NCBI GenBank assembly: GCA_019671005.1
Contig: CM033741.1
Coordinates: 2,976,001 to 3,040,000, forward strand
Direction of reading: 5' to 3'
Source of the DNA: Hibiscus mutabilis
Lineage: Eukaryota; Streptophyta; Magnoliopsida; Malvales; Malvaceae
DNA length: 64,000 bases
Part shown: one piece after another, positions 1 to 11,911 of the stretch
How positions within the stretch are numbered: position 1 is the stretch's first letter
Layout: the number at the start of each line of letters is the position of its first letter
Notes under the pieces: generated by a model
The model's input: only the letters and a program-made list of their open reading frames with translations
Told to the model about the DNA's origin: nothing
The model's database searches: none
Translations under genes and position numbers: made by a program

Positions 1-171
1 CGAAATGACTATTTAAAAACTGGAATTCCAAGTAAGGGAGGGACAAATCAATTTGATAACCAAATCGAAGAAAAATCGCGGTAAAAACGCGATATGAATG
101 GAACAGTTTGAATCACAAAACAATTAACAAGCAGAAAAAGGAAAAACCGAAAGTTTCGGGTTGCACATTAC

Positions 172-474
172 CAACAGTTTCTTTACGAGAGCGACATTTC
201 CGACGTGAGCAGCGAGGAAAAGAGCGGTGACGTCAGTCGTAAACTCCTCATACTCAACGCGGACCTCACTCGGCGACTCTTCCCTCAAAACGACTTCGGT
301 CTTCCTCGTTTTCAAGCAAACGGCGCCGACGTAGTTGACGTCGACGAACGGATCGGCGACGCACTCGAGGGCGGACATCAGATCGCCGGATAAAGAAGCC
401 TCGAGCAGACGCTGAGAAACTTCGGCCTCGTAATAGACGGGAACCACCTGTCTGCTGCCGGAAAACACTGTCAT
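172..474 (-). CDS. Ankyrin-repeat protein, first coding exon (partial)
   Basis: This is the first exon of a gene on the minus strand that continues beyond the left edge. It starts at the ATG at 474-472 and encodes 101 residues ending in a clean phase-0 donor (TTG|GTAATG at 172/171). The translated end (DVTALFLAAHVGNVALVKKLL) is the start of an ankyrin helix-turn-helix repeat, with the TALFLAA and G-AL-VKKLL pattern. The first 70 residues (acidic, with a VSQRLLEASLSGDLMSALEC segment) resemble the N-terminus of a conserved plant ankyrin family. Ankyrin repeats mediate protein-protein contacts; partner and location cannot be told from one exon. The exon is markedly GC-richer than its surroundings, as expected for real coding sequence. 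The ankyrin assignment is fairly secure, the exact subfamily is not. Confidence 0.75.
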
Positions 475-3400
475 TGTTTACAAGTGACGGTTTCTCGAAG
501 GTAACGCACAAAAGCCGATGTGACTCCGGGTGAGAGATGGCATGCGCGAGGCTCGAGGGAGGAGAAGAAGAAGCTCACTCAATTAAAAAAAAAAGAGAGA
601 GAGAGAGAATAATATATAAATTGAAAGAAATGAGCGCCAGAGAGTGAAGGCAAGAGGGTGGCTTATTTATTAGGGGAAAATGTTTTTTATTTTACTGTTT
701 TACCACGGTTATAATTAATATGGTAAGAGATCGTGGTAAAATTTAAAGGGATATTGTGAGGTGGGCCAGGATTTTGTATACGTCTGGCTTTAGAATATCG
801 GGTAAATAAATCGTGGGTTTGAGATCTGAAATCAGGACCGTCCTGATTTGCTGATATCAATCAGACATTGTAAAATCTTTACTTATTTATCTTTTTATCC
901 TTTTATATTTGTAGGTAATTTTTTAATCTAAACTTTTTAGGGTAAATAATTCGAAATTAAATTATGGTATTAAATTGTATGAATGATGATGAGAAATTAT
1001 TGCGATTTTTTTAAAAAAAATTCATGCTTCTTGAGATTAAAAATTTTAATTTTATTGTTTATAAGAATTATCTTAGTTGTTATTCTAATATTATTTTTTA
1101 TTAGAGTGTGTATTTTACTGTTTTTATCTTTTCAATAAAATCATTATTTTTTTATAAAAAGATATGTTACATTAGATATTATAACAATAATATATAAATG
1201 AAATAATTAAAAAATATTACTTAAATTAAATACCTAAGAATTATACATGAGATTGATAAAAGAAGGTATATATTCATACAGTTTATTTTTTACTAGAGGT
1301 GGCAAACATGTCATTTAGGATAGTTGCGGTTCGGATCATTTCGAGTTTAAATATTTTTGGTTTAAGTCAGGTCTAGTTCGATTTTAATTTGAATATGTTG
1401 TGATTTGGTTCGGCTATCGGGTCGGGGCAATATGGATTTGGTTGAGTTTCAAGTTGGGTCAGTTTTTTACACCCCATATGACTTTTTACACCCCATATGA
1501 CTTTTTTATGCTGAGTTGTGCGATAATTCACATGTCGTCTTTATTTATTTATTAATATTTTTTCTTCATTTCTGGTCATCTTCGATTCGGTTGAAAATCG
1601 GTTCAAACTTATTTCGATTCAATTAAAATTTGGGTCGCTTTCGATTCAATTTATTTTTTTTTCAAATCAAATTCGAATCATAATGTTCGGATTGATATCG
1701 TGCCTCGGATCGAATAACTCGATACAAATCTCGAGTCAAGTTTGTCGGGTCTACTTTTTACATGTATTCCTTTAATAAAATTAGGGGAGGGAGATTTGCT
1801 CTTAATAGGTTTCAAAGCCACAAAACAGGGGAAACAGGAGAGATGAATGGTGTCAAATGAGAATTTTAATCACTAACTCTATAGATTGTTGACCGATAGT
1901 TAAATAATTATGAATTCATTTCGACCGGTAAAAAGCATGTTATCTCATTTTTGTTCTTTTGTTAAAAAAACATTGCAGTTTAAGAACGTGCCACGTAGAG
2001 TATTATGTGACATGTAATAAATATTAAATTAAAAAACTTGAAAATATAAGAAAATATTTAAAATCCAAAAAATACTTTTAAATATTGAGTTTTTTTGTAT
2101 TTTTGAAAATAGAAACTTAAAAATGTAATGTCAATAATTCCACTAACAATTTAATAATAGGCTACCAAAATGTTCAAAATCAACTTAATAATGTTATTGC
2201 AATTCTATTAAATTGGTGACGAAAAACACAAATAATTTACTTAAAAATTGAATTCGATTTGATAATTATTGGCATAAGGAGTTTGCGAGCCTAAATAAAT
2301 ATTTATGCTGTTAATCAATGTAATAAATATCTCAAATCGAATTTAAACTTAAAACACAAAATAATAAAATTTAAATTAAATATAAAAGTCAAACACATTT
2401 TTTCATCAAGTAAATGATCTTAAATAAATGTGCTCAAATAATTTTAAATTTATCTCTAATAAAGTTCAACTCAAAATCTTTACAAAAAAATTTTCGTCAG
2501 CAGCCGTCAGCTAAAGTCCATCTAACATAACATGTTAAGCATTGGATTAATTCATGTTGATCTACTAAATCACGAGTTTGATAGGTTTAAAAATAGTAAT
2601 TAAAATGATTCAACGTGAATTTGATCCAACTTTATAATATAATATTTATTTGTATGGGTTATAGTATAGCAAGGGATTTTAAGAGGGACGGTGCGAGAAC
2701 AGTGAAGAGACAAAATAATTTTTATTTATTTATTTATCACATAGTACAAAATAATTTTCATTGGTCATTGGATTCTTCTACTAAAATTATACTTGCTTCA
2801 TTATTGTCGTTTTTAGCCCATCACACTTATCCCAACAAAATACCATAACCAGTGCATATTGATTTTATATATTTCCTAATTATAAAACGTTTTCAGTTTT
2901 AATTATTATTTTTAATATTATGCGTGGATAATCGTATGACGTAGTGAAAATTATTGAATTAAGTATATTTTTTAAACATATAAAATTGATATAATATTTA
3001 TATTATATAAATTCTTTTTCACATATAAATAAATAGATATTAAATAATTAATTATATTCACTTTTATGTCCTACTGTCTATTGTATCAACACATACTTAT
3101 TAAATTAAACTCAATAGATGATAATTAAATTAATAATTAAAAAGAAATGATATAAACACGAAATGTAAGAAGAATCTGTAACCAGCAACATGCCATGCAG
3201 CATGCTTTCTACACATGGCTGTCGGGGTTTTCTTAGTACACTACTCACTGGTTTTTTGTTTTTATCTTAATAATATTTTATCACTGATGTATATGGTTTT
3301 CTTTTTCGGTACATTAATATAACCCTCCCAAAAAATATATACCAATTCAGTACTCATTTCATATTATTTTACCAACTTAACACTTCTTAGTAATTCGTTG

Positions 3401-4929
3401 TTTGGGGTAAATTTTCATTTTAAAAACTTTTTAGTTTTTTATATGCTTTATATTTTTATATTTTTTTTAAATTTTGGTGAAATTCTATTTTAGTCCTTGT
3501 ACTTTGTGAGTTGTCATATTTTTTAATTTGGTAAAATTTAGTTCTTGTGCTTTTCATTTTTAAATTTTAATCCTGGCGCAAACAATGTATAAACAATATG
3601 ACTAAAATTTGATCTTGTCCTAAACAAAAATCATTAAATATGTTATATTATTTCAATATTATGTGTAGGTTGTAAACTTAATTCACGTTCTCTAAATTTA
3701 TTAGCTTAAGTCGAATTACATTTTCTCCAACTAATTTTCTCTTATAAAAATATGAACATGTGTTATCTTTTTCATAAATTGGCATTGAATGCTTATACGA
3801 ACAGTACATCACAAATTTTCAATTATACCAAAATTCATGCTTTGTCAAAATACGTAACTGAAAACCAAGATTTATTATACTAAAGCAAAGTATGTGCTCA
3901 AAAATACTAAAACATGCTCTTAAAAAGTATGGTATACCATTATAAGTTTTAGTGTTAATTTGTAACATGTTGAAATGATAAAATGTTTTTTAAGAGCACG
4001 CAAATCTACAGTATATATTTTGATTTTGATCCAAAAATACGGTGTATATTTGGATAATTAAAAACATTTTTTTTACAAACAGTGAAAAAGGGGAATAAAG
4101 TTTACTGCCAAAGTCCAAAATACTGGGTAATGCCAGTCAATACGAGTAATCAACAAGCAACCTTGTCTGGCTTGACTCACTGAGTCTTCCAAATGACCTG
4201 AGTCATGTCTCTTTCGACCAACATTATTTTTTGAAGGTTGACTAACAATATTTTCCTCCTTTCCTTTTTAGTTTTTCACTTTAGTCAGTTGATCCGACGG
4301 CTGAGATTGATATATCAGGTACACAACTGGATGTTCCGAATCCTTACTAAAGAACCAAATTCCCATGGGATCATCTTGGCCCCCACTTAACTGCACAAGA
4401 TATTGTTGTGGTTTTTGGTTTTTGTACGGGTAAGCTTGTCTGGCCTTTCATTGCCACGTGGCAAATCACAAATTGATGGACGGTCACCAAACAAGATAGT
4501 ATCTTTCCGTACTGATTAAGAGAAAAAATTCAAATGATAATTTTATTTTTTTAAAATTAATTTTTTTTTTAGAACTAAAATAGAGGGTAGAAAATTAATA
4601 TGAATTTAAATGGTTGTTGATTTTTTCATGGCCATAGTTTAAGTGATATAGTTTTAAAATATAAAAGTGACAATTTTATTTGAACAATAGAAGTAGCTTT
4701 TTCTTAAAAAAAATAACTTGAAAAAATGAGGTATGTTTGATTTTTTTTATCATCCTATTTGAATATAAGATTTTTTTTTGGACAATTAGATTAGTTTTAT
4801 TATCCAGTAAACAAAATGTTTTGCTACAATGAAACGTAACTAAAAAGACCTATGCAAAACTTTATGCTATACAGAGAGGGTCATGTGTGAAAGAAGAACT
4901 ATTTATATATCTTTGTGCTATATTAACCC
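475..4929. other. Gene-free AT-rich intergenic stretch
   Basis: This is the 5' flank of the ankyrin gene followed by AT-rich DNA with no supportable coding exon. A short (GA)n microsatellite lies at about 591-608, in the likely 5' leader or promoter. A 20-bp direct duplication (ACACCCCATATGAC unit) lies at 1469-1508, inside a GGTTCGG-rich stretch (about 1300-1760) that may be a degenerate hAT-type element. Open frames here are short and lack codon structure. Confidence 0.6.
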
Positions 4930-5420
4930 TCACTATCTATTTAATTACATGTACAAGAGCCTCTAATCCACGTGTCTCGCCTCGAAACTGCCTATGATTG
5001 CGTTCCTTCCAAATATGGTACACAACAACATTCCATGAAATTCGCAACACATAAGATCGCAAAGACTTCCCTTTGAACCGAGAAGCCATGAAATGTTCCC
5101 TCCCGACTAAACAGTATCCAAATCAACACCATTCAACAAGTAAACCTCTTCCTAAAGTCTCGCAGCAAACCTGCAACTCGAGAAAAGATGGTCGTGAGAC
5201 TCATCGCCATCATCACACAAAATGCAAACAGCAGAACCCACAACACCCCATTTTAGCAACCTGTCCTTGGTTGAAAGGCGGCCCAGAATTGCTAGCCACG
5301 ATATAACAGCATGCTTGGATACATGTTGAGGAAAACACACGAGATGTTGTCAAGCAACTTTGTCCTTTTGAATACGAATTGCTTTCCATATCAACCCTGC
5401 ACTCATATAATATAAAGCAG
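4930..5420 (-). mobile_element. LINE fragment: zf-RVT C-terminal region of a reverse transcriptase
   Basis: Read on the minus strand, 5340-5150 encodes HAVISWLAILGRLSTKDRL followed by a C-x2-C ... H-x-HLF-x2-C zinc-binding pattern (CILCDDGDESHDHLFSSC). This is diagnostic of the zf-RVT domain at the C-terminus of plant non-LTR reverse transcriptases. Homology continues with a frameshift to about 4940, where a WNVVVYHIWKERNHRQFRG segment is readable. Upstream (about 5345-5420), a degraded WKAIRIQKDKV segment is visible. Only this 3' piece remains: there is no RT or endonuclease domain and the frame is broken, so it is a dead 5'-truncated insertion. Confidence 0.85.
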
Positions 5421-5499
5421 TCACAGATGCAGTTCGAAAATAAGATTGCATTTATGTTTGGTTTTAAATTTTGATAAATTCATGCAAACTATAAACAAA

Positions 5500-6017
5500 G
5501 GGTTTGTTTGGTTTTATAAAATATTTTTTATTTTTATTTTAAAAAAATATTCATTTTTTGTTTTCAAAAAATTAGAAAATATACTTGGTTAATAGGAATG
5601 AAAACTTGTTTTCAAAAAATGAAAATAATAAAGATATGTTTGGTATATAGCTTTTCAAAATAAAAATGAAAATTAATTATTAAATAAAATATAGTTAAAA
5701 AATATTAGTATAATAATAATAAATAAAATATAAGTAAATAAATCAAAGATTTAAAAAATATCATTAGAAGAATTCGAACACGGATTAAAATGAAGTTAAA
5801 ATTAAAAAAAACACTTATTTTTATATTTTAAACTCTCCTAAAACATTTTCAATGAAAACATCTTTTTTAATGTTTTCAAATTTTTACTTATTTTTGTTTT
5901 ATTTTTTAAAAATTATTTTTTTAATTTTTTAACCAAACATGTTTTCTTTACCGTTTTTTTATTTTTCAAGAAAATGAAAACGAAAATGTGCCTTATTCTC
6001 TAGAACCAAACGAACCC
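5500..6017. mobile_element. MITE with GGGTTYGTTTGGTT termini (PIF/Harbinger- or hAT-like)
   Basis: The left end reads GGGTTTGTTTGGTT and the right end, reverse-complemented, reads GGGTTCGTTTGGTT. The interior is AT-rich and has internal inverted homology: runs of TTTTCAAAAAAT on the left and AAAATGAAAACG on the right. At about 518 bp and without coding capacity it fits a miniature inverted-repeat element. A TTA lies at the right border but no clean matching target duplication was seen on the left, so the superfamily is uncertain. Confidence 0.55.
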
Positions 6018-7331
6018 TTAAGTTGTTTTGAATCCATATGATATAGGTAGAACAAAACACCATATATCATTAAGATCACCAGTTAGATTTAAACTATAAA
6101 GCGATTATCTAACATATGCCACGAGGCATAGAATGATATATTGAGTAATTGTGATATTTTTTCAAGTAAACTTTCTTGCATAAGATTATATAATTAAACA
6201 ATTTTATTAGCGTCTTCAAAATGACATTTTAAAAGAAATTAAATTGAATTAGAATCTGTATCGTTGAGCAATATGTAATGATACCAGTACCATAACCAAG
6301 CTTGGTGAAAAATATACAAAAGAAAAGCCATATTGTATCATATATAAAATAATCGAGCTCTTTGTTTTTAGAGCGCATTTTGTAATGTTTTTTCAACGAG
6401 TGTTAGATTATCGAACAGAAAATTAATATCGAACGGTTATTTTCAATAGGCATTAAAGCAGCTTTTGAATTTTCTTTTATTTAATTTAAGTTTCAAACGA
6501 ACGTTTCGCAAAAATTAAAAATTTTAACTTTTCTCTCTTAAACGGACAATAACATCAAACCAAAATTTAAAAAGCTATGTTGAACGAGCCCTTAAATGAG
6601 CCGACTTTTCATAGGGTTTGAAATCTGAAATCTAGAACAAATGGATGGTTCTATTCCTATGATGTGAAACCATTCAACATTTCTTTGGCTCGGCCATTGA
6701 TTTTTCATGCATGCAAAAATATAATAATGATAATAATATTGGTAACCTCGAGCACTCGTGCTCTTTCGAGGACATGGGAAAATAAATAAATGAAAATCGA
6801 AAATGGGAGAGGTCGGCATGGGGCGGCTTACACTTATTGGGAAAATAAGAAACATATTTCTCGATTTCCATGTCTTCTTCACACACTCTCTCTTAAATAC
6901 AATTTTAATTGAATTAAAATAATTGAAATTATGTTCAGAATAATAAAATTGAACCTTTTTTTTTACTTAGATGAACGCACTTGATTAAAACCCAAGTTTG
7001 ATCTCTCCAATTAAACTGAATTTTAATAGCTGGAATCGAATTTGAAGTCTTAAAATTTAAGTTGGATTTAACAGTATTGAAATGGAGGCGAGCAGCAATT
7101 CACGTGGAGGTAATAAATGTGGGGTTTCGGAGTTGGAAGTGTCGATGTTTCCCGTATCAGATTTTCGACGAAGGTACGGACACGCACTTCTATTTCTTCT
7201 TCACATTTCATTTTCAATGTTGCATGGGTTTCCATTTCTTCCCCCATTTTATTTATTTCTCCTTTAAAGTCAATGCCTGAATGGGTGGTCGGCACCATTA
7301 ATGCTATACATATATTCATGCTACTTTATGA
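6018..7331. other. Intergenic, no gene seen
   Basis: AT-rich DNA. A possible further small inverted-repeat element lies at about 6353-6593 (GAGCTC... and ...GAGCCC ends) but its termini are weak. Nothing here has convincing coding structure. Confidence 0.4.
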
Positions 7332-7340
7332 TTTTGCTAA

Positions 7341-8139
7341 GCCTTAACCGTTAAATAGATGCTCAATCTATGTTTTCTTTTTTCAGTTAAGTACTAAAAT
7401 TATTTTTCGGGCTAAATTAAGACATAAAGTTTTATTTTGCGACTTATTTAAGGTTTACCGTTAATTTTTTTTCGTTAAATGACACGTGTTATCTCCAAAA
7501 AAAATCTAAAATTATATTAAAAATAAATAAATTTAATAAAAGAAAATAAAAATAAAAATAGATCCTGAAATTTCAAATATTCCCAAAATAGTCCCCAAAT
7601 CCGACCACTCCCGCCGGCGGCGGCCGCGTTGCCAGCCACGGAATGAAACGCCCTCCCCTCGCCGAACAACCCACAACCGTTCGTCGCCCCTTCTGTCGTC
7701 GTTCGTCGTGAATTGTTTGAAATAACCATTCGACAATTTCGTCGATTCGCACACCGTCGTTCGATTTCCGGCGCCGGGGTGGTGGGGGAAACGGCCATGA
7801 TGGTCCGGCGGCCGATGTGGTGGGTGGCGGTGTGGCAATTGGCGGCAAAATTGGCCCAAATCGGGATTTAGGTTTTGGGGTTTAGGGATTTTGGATTTTG
7901 GGGGCTATTTTGTTAAATCTGAAAATTTAGAGATTTTTTGAAAAATAATTAATTATATTTATTTTTAATATAATTTTGGATTTTTTTGGAGGTGACATGT
8001 GTCCTTTAACAGAAAAAATTAACGGCGAACCTTAAATGGGTCACAGAATGAAATTTTAGGTCACAATTTGGCCCGAAAAATAGTTTGGGCACCTAACTGG
8101 AAAAAAGCATAGTTTGGGCACCTATTTGCCTATTAAGCC
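7341..8139. mobile_element. Non-autonomous Mutator-like (MULE) element with long TIRs and 9-bp TSD
   Basis: Perfect 9-bp direct repeats TTTTGCTAA flank the element at 7332-7340 and 8140-8148. The termini are inverted repeats of about 190 bp (7341-7530 and 7945-8139), starting GCCTTAACCGTTAAATAGAT on the left and GGCTTAATAGGCAAATAGGT on the reversed right. Long TIRs plus a 9-bp duplication are the signature of Mutator-superfamily elements. The 799-bp element encodes no transposase. Its core (about 7590-7870) is strikingly GC-rich compared with the AT-rich arms, which may be captured host sequence. Each inner arm carries a GACAYGTGT motif. Confidence 0.9.
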
Positions 8140-8202
8140 TTTTGCTAACACTTCTTTTAAGTATTGGAAGTTTTATTTACGGACCCAATAATTGGTATCA
8201 GT

Positions 8203-8400
8203 CAGTGGCGGATCTATAAATATATTTGAGAATGGGCACATATAAAATTTCAAAATTTTAAGGTAGGTACAAGCTTTAAATATTATAAAATTTTAAGGAT
8301 TAATTCATAAAAATAAAAAATTTGAGGACAAAATGTGTGAATTGTGAAAAGTTTAGGGTAGACACGGGCTCACCCTACATTATACGTGGATTCGTCATTG
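8203..8400. mobile_element. Short MITE with CARTGRCGRATC termini
   Basis: The left terminus reads CAGTGGCGGATCTATAAA. The right terminus, reverse-complemented, reads CAATGACGAATCCACG. The total is 198 bp with no coding potential. The eight bases on each side match at five positions, so an eroded 8-bp hAT-type target duplication is possible but not proven. It lies 55 bp from the MULE target duplication at 8140-8148. Confidence 0.5.
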
Positions 8401-9546
8401 GTCCCAATAGAAAAACGGATGATGCTCGTCTAAGTAGATTCAGATTTAATCACTTTGTTTGTAAGGTATATGTGCATTATCAAAAGATTAAGAATAAATA
8501 TATATATAAATACCATATTGTAATTCCTTTTAGACTATTAAAAAACCAATTTTATTTACATATACAACGTAAATCTTCAGAGTTCAGAGGCCACTTTGCT
8601 TTGCTCACAGCTTTTTAGAAACACAATGAATTTTGCCCTTCTCTATGTTTTTGACCAATATTAAGCTCTAGTATAAACATGATTGTATTAAATTAAAGCA
8701 GATTCAGCATTTAGAAATATGATTCAAATGCTTATTCAGTTTAGTATCGTTTAATACAAATATAATACACAAAATAATGTGAGATAGAGTATACTTAAAT
8801 GTTCAATATTTTTTATGAGTCAAGAAGAGTAGTACACTCCTTGCATCAACTGTATGTTAGAAAAAAAATCAAATATGATCCAAACATGATATGTTTATCA
8901 TCAATCTTTTAGACTATTCATAAAATTTGTTTTACACGATAGTTGATTTGAATTATATTTTATATATTACTTAGATTATCTAGACTTTTCTCTATCCTTA
9001 ATTCGAAAGATTAAATATACTTACTGTCCTCGTAAATGTTACATTAGTAATGATATAACTAAATTAAACACAATCGACAGCTCGAAGTTAGTTTCTAGCT
9101 TTACTATCCAGAATTATAATAAAAACAAATATGATATATTTAAAATATTATATTTTAATAATTTGTATTTTTATTTATATAGTAACAAAGCAAAAAATGT
9201 TGACAATTGATTTGAATACTATATAAAGTAGACAGGTCTAAAGTAAGTTTAATCTGTATGATATTGTATTTTATTGTTACAGGTTTAATATGATTTTAGA
9301 AAATAAAACGTTATTTTTATGTAATTATGTCATGGACCATTCTGATTATGTTAACCATGAAATTCACCTGTAAAATGACTATGCGGAGAAATAAGATTGT
9401 GATGTTGGTGGTTCTTATATTTGCATCGTATTATAATTTTTAAAACTTATGTTAAGTTAAATATTACTATATGTTTTTAGAATTTATTGAGTGGTTTGAG
9501 TGAAAAATAAAATATTGTTTTTCTTAAAAAATTTAGATTCGGACAA
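8401..9546. other. Gene-free AT-rich stretch
   Basis: No exon, RNA gene or clear repeat boundary was seen between the short MITE and the 5' LTR of the Athila-like element. Confidence 0.5.
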
Positions 9547-10841
9547 TGATAGGTTATAATGATATACTCTTTGTTGTGATTAATTCCTTCATATTCTAAT
9601 TATATTTTGAGCTTAATTGTGAAAATTGTGTTTGTTTTGATTTACGAGGTGAAATATGAATGCAATGATGAAATTCAACTCAAAAGTATGTTTTTAGCTT
9701 GCCAAGTGAAAATTAAATATTTTGGAAGAAAGTAGAATTGGGCAGAAGCTCATCTTCGATAAGGCGTGACCACGCTTTGCGACTGATGCGAGACTGGCGT
9801 CTGATGTGAAGTTCCGAACTTTTGAAGCCAAATCCGTGATGAAGCCTACTTTTATGATTATTTCCAGTATTTTAGAAGTATTGGACCAATAATCAATCTC
9901 TTTTATTAATTAGGATTTTATTTATTTAGATTTTCCTTTATTTTATCTTTCCTTATTTGATTAGAACTCAATTAAAGGAGATTTACTTTTAGGTTTAGGG
10001 TTTTTGCTCTCTATATAAAGAGCTCAATAGGTCTCTTAAAGAGTATCTTAGAATCAATCTTTCGACGTCTCTTTTCTCTTGTGTTCTTATTCCACCACGT
10101 GTGGTTAAGATTTTATTTCTAATTCAAGGGTGAAGCGATTTTGCTGTAATTTTGTGAGGCTTGTACTAAACTAGTATTTATCCTTTAATCCAAGTAATCT
10201 TTATTTCTTGTTCTTATTTTTGTGAATGTTTGATATTGATTAAATTGACGCCTTAATTCGATATTGAATGTTCTATCGCTATCCATGACGTAAGTAGCAA
10301 AGGGTAAGGCTCATGTTTTGTGTTCGTCGACTACACATCACGCTTGATAGTCCCTAGGGAAATAAAGGTGCAAGATTAATTTGAATGATTTTGTTTTAGT
10401 CATTCTTATGAATTTTAATGCTATCATTAATTTTATTAATGGTAAGGTTTGGTTTGAATACTTGTTGCGGTGTTCCCTCAAGTAGACTAATCAATTATAC
10501 AAGGAAAATAATTGTTTATTGTGGTGTTTCCCAAGTAGACTAATTTATTGGATATGAGAAATTTATCTTTAAGCCTATGATCAAAGTTACGGTTGGATGA
10601 AAATCACACCTTTGAATTGGAAGTTCGGTAAGATTGATCTTTGTTACTTTTATTTTTAGTTTTTATTTATTTTCTTTAATTTTAACTTGATAAACCAAAA
10701 CCCCCCAATTTTACTCATTGTTTAAGCTTTGAGATTCTAATTTCAGCTCTCTTGGGATTCGACCTGATCTCACTATTATTACAAGTTAGTTTAGTAAAAT
10801 CAGTTTTTTTTTAATTTTGCAGGACTTCGACAACCCTGCCA
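9547..10841 (+). repeat. 5' LTR of the Athila-like element
   Basis: Begins TGATAGGTTATAATGATATA and ends just before the primer-binding site. A TATATAAAG promoter box is visible at about 10012-10020, followed by transcribed leader sequence. The first about 215 bp recur at 13688-13905 with scattered mismatches, indicating an old insertion. Confidence 0.8.
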
Positions 10842-10845
10842 AAAT

Positions 10846-10863
10846 TGGCGCCATTTTCGGGGA
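10846..10863 (+). promoter_or_regulatory. Primer-binding site (tRNA-Asp type)
   Basis: TGGCGCCATTTTCGGGGA resembles the complement of the plant tRNA-Asp 3' end (TGGCGCCGTTGCCGGGGA), with three mismatches. It sits directly after the 5' LTR, where reverse transcription would be primed. Confidence 0.7.
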
Positions 10864-10925
10864 GCTATTTTAGTGTCTCATTTTTTTGTTTCATTTTTTA
10901 GTTTTATTTTTTTAAATTTTTAACC

Positions 10926-11911
10926 ATGTTTTCTACAAGCGCATATGGATCCTTTAGCCAAGTTGATGAGGTAAGATTAAATTCTATTGAAAATCAACTT
11001 TCTGACTTAACCATTTGGTTCGTCAAATTGCTATAAGGCAGGTACAAAAAGCAAACGGTTGTAGAATATGTCCGTCTCAAGGTCATCCTACGAACATGTG
11101 TCCAACATTGCACCGTAATTCAGCGCAAGATATTTATGCTTACGATGGATTTCTTGGTCAACCACGATGGAATTATGATCCCTTTGCTAATCATTACAAT
11201 CAATGATGAAAAGATTATCCAGATTTGGGCTATGAAGGACAAGATATATATTACCTTCAAAATTTTGCTCAAGCTCCCACGCAACAACAATCTTCACATT
11301 CAGATCCGTCTTTGGAAGATATTGTTATGAGCCTTGCTAACTCTATTTATGAACTTCGACATGAAGCAAGGGAGACAGGTGAAGCAACTCAAGCATTGCA
11401 ACGATAAATTAGGGGAAAAAAATCAAAATTTGGGCAATCAAATTACTCAATTGGCCATGTCAATTAGTAATTTAGAGTCTCAAAGTTTTGAAGAACTACA
11501 TTCTCAACCTGAGGTGAATCCAAAAGAAAATTGTTGTGAGATCTCGCTAATGAGCATAAAGAAATTCCTTCAGAATTGACTTCACCTAAAGAAGCCGAGA
11601 AGAGTAAGAGCGAGGATGAAATCATAGTTTCATCTAGGCTGACACTGAGGGTAACATTAAATCCTCCCTTACCTCTTTCATCTTATATACCATTACCTTA
11701 TTTTCCAAGCAGGTTAGCTAAACCAAAGGAAGATGAGCATAATGAGATCTTGGATACAATTAGAAAGGTGAAGGTTAACATACCATTGTTGGATGATATC
11801 AAGAAAACTCCCGAGTATGCAATTTTTAAAGATTTATGCATGAACTTAAGGATGCTGAAAGAGAAGAGAGAGGTTCTCGATGTTTATCCTGAAGAAAGCG
11901 TTGGGAAATAG
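10926..11911 (+). pseudogene. Degenerate gag of the Athila-like element
   Basis: Starts at the ATG at 10926 (MFSTSAYGSFSQVDE) and is broken by at least two frameshifts. Pieces in other frames show a zinc-knuckle-like C-x2-C-x3-GH-x3-CP motif (11078-11103) and, at 11576-11911, a block with FPSRLAKPKEDE and VNIPLLDDIKKTPEYA. The latter is typical of the gag-protease junction in Athila-type polyproteins. No protease follows. It cannot make a functional capsid precursor. Confidence 0.75.

Noticed and set aside
1293..1770. Possible hAT-like element starting AGAGGTGGCAAACATG
   Set aside because: The left end looks right but no matching right end or 8-bp duplication could be found.
6353..6593. Possible small inverted-repeat element
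   Set aside because: Terminal match is weak and interrupted, with no target duplication.
7517..7859. Overlapping minus-strand open frames in the MULE core
   Set aside because: Three frames are open simultaneously because the core is GC-rich; none resembles a known protein. Could still be captured gene sequence, reported as a finding rather than as a gene.
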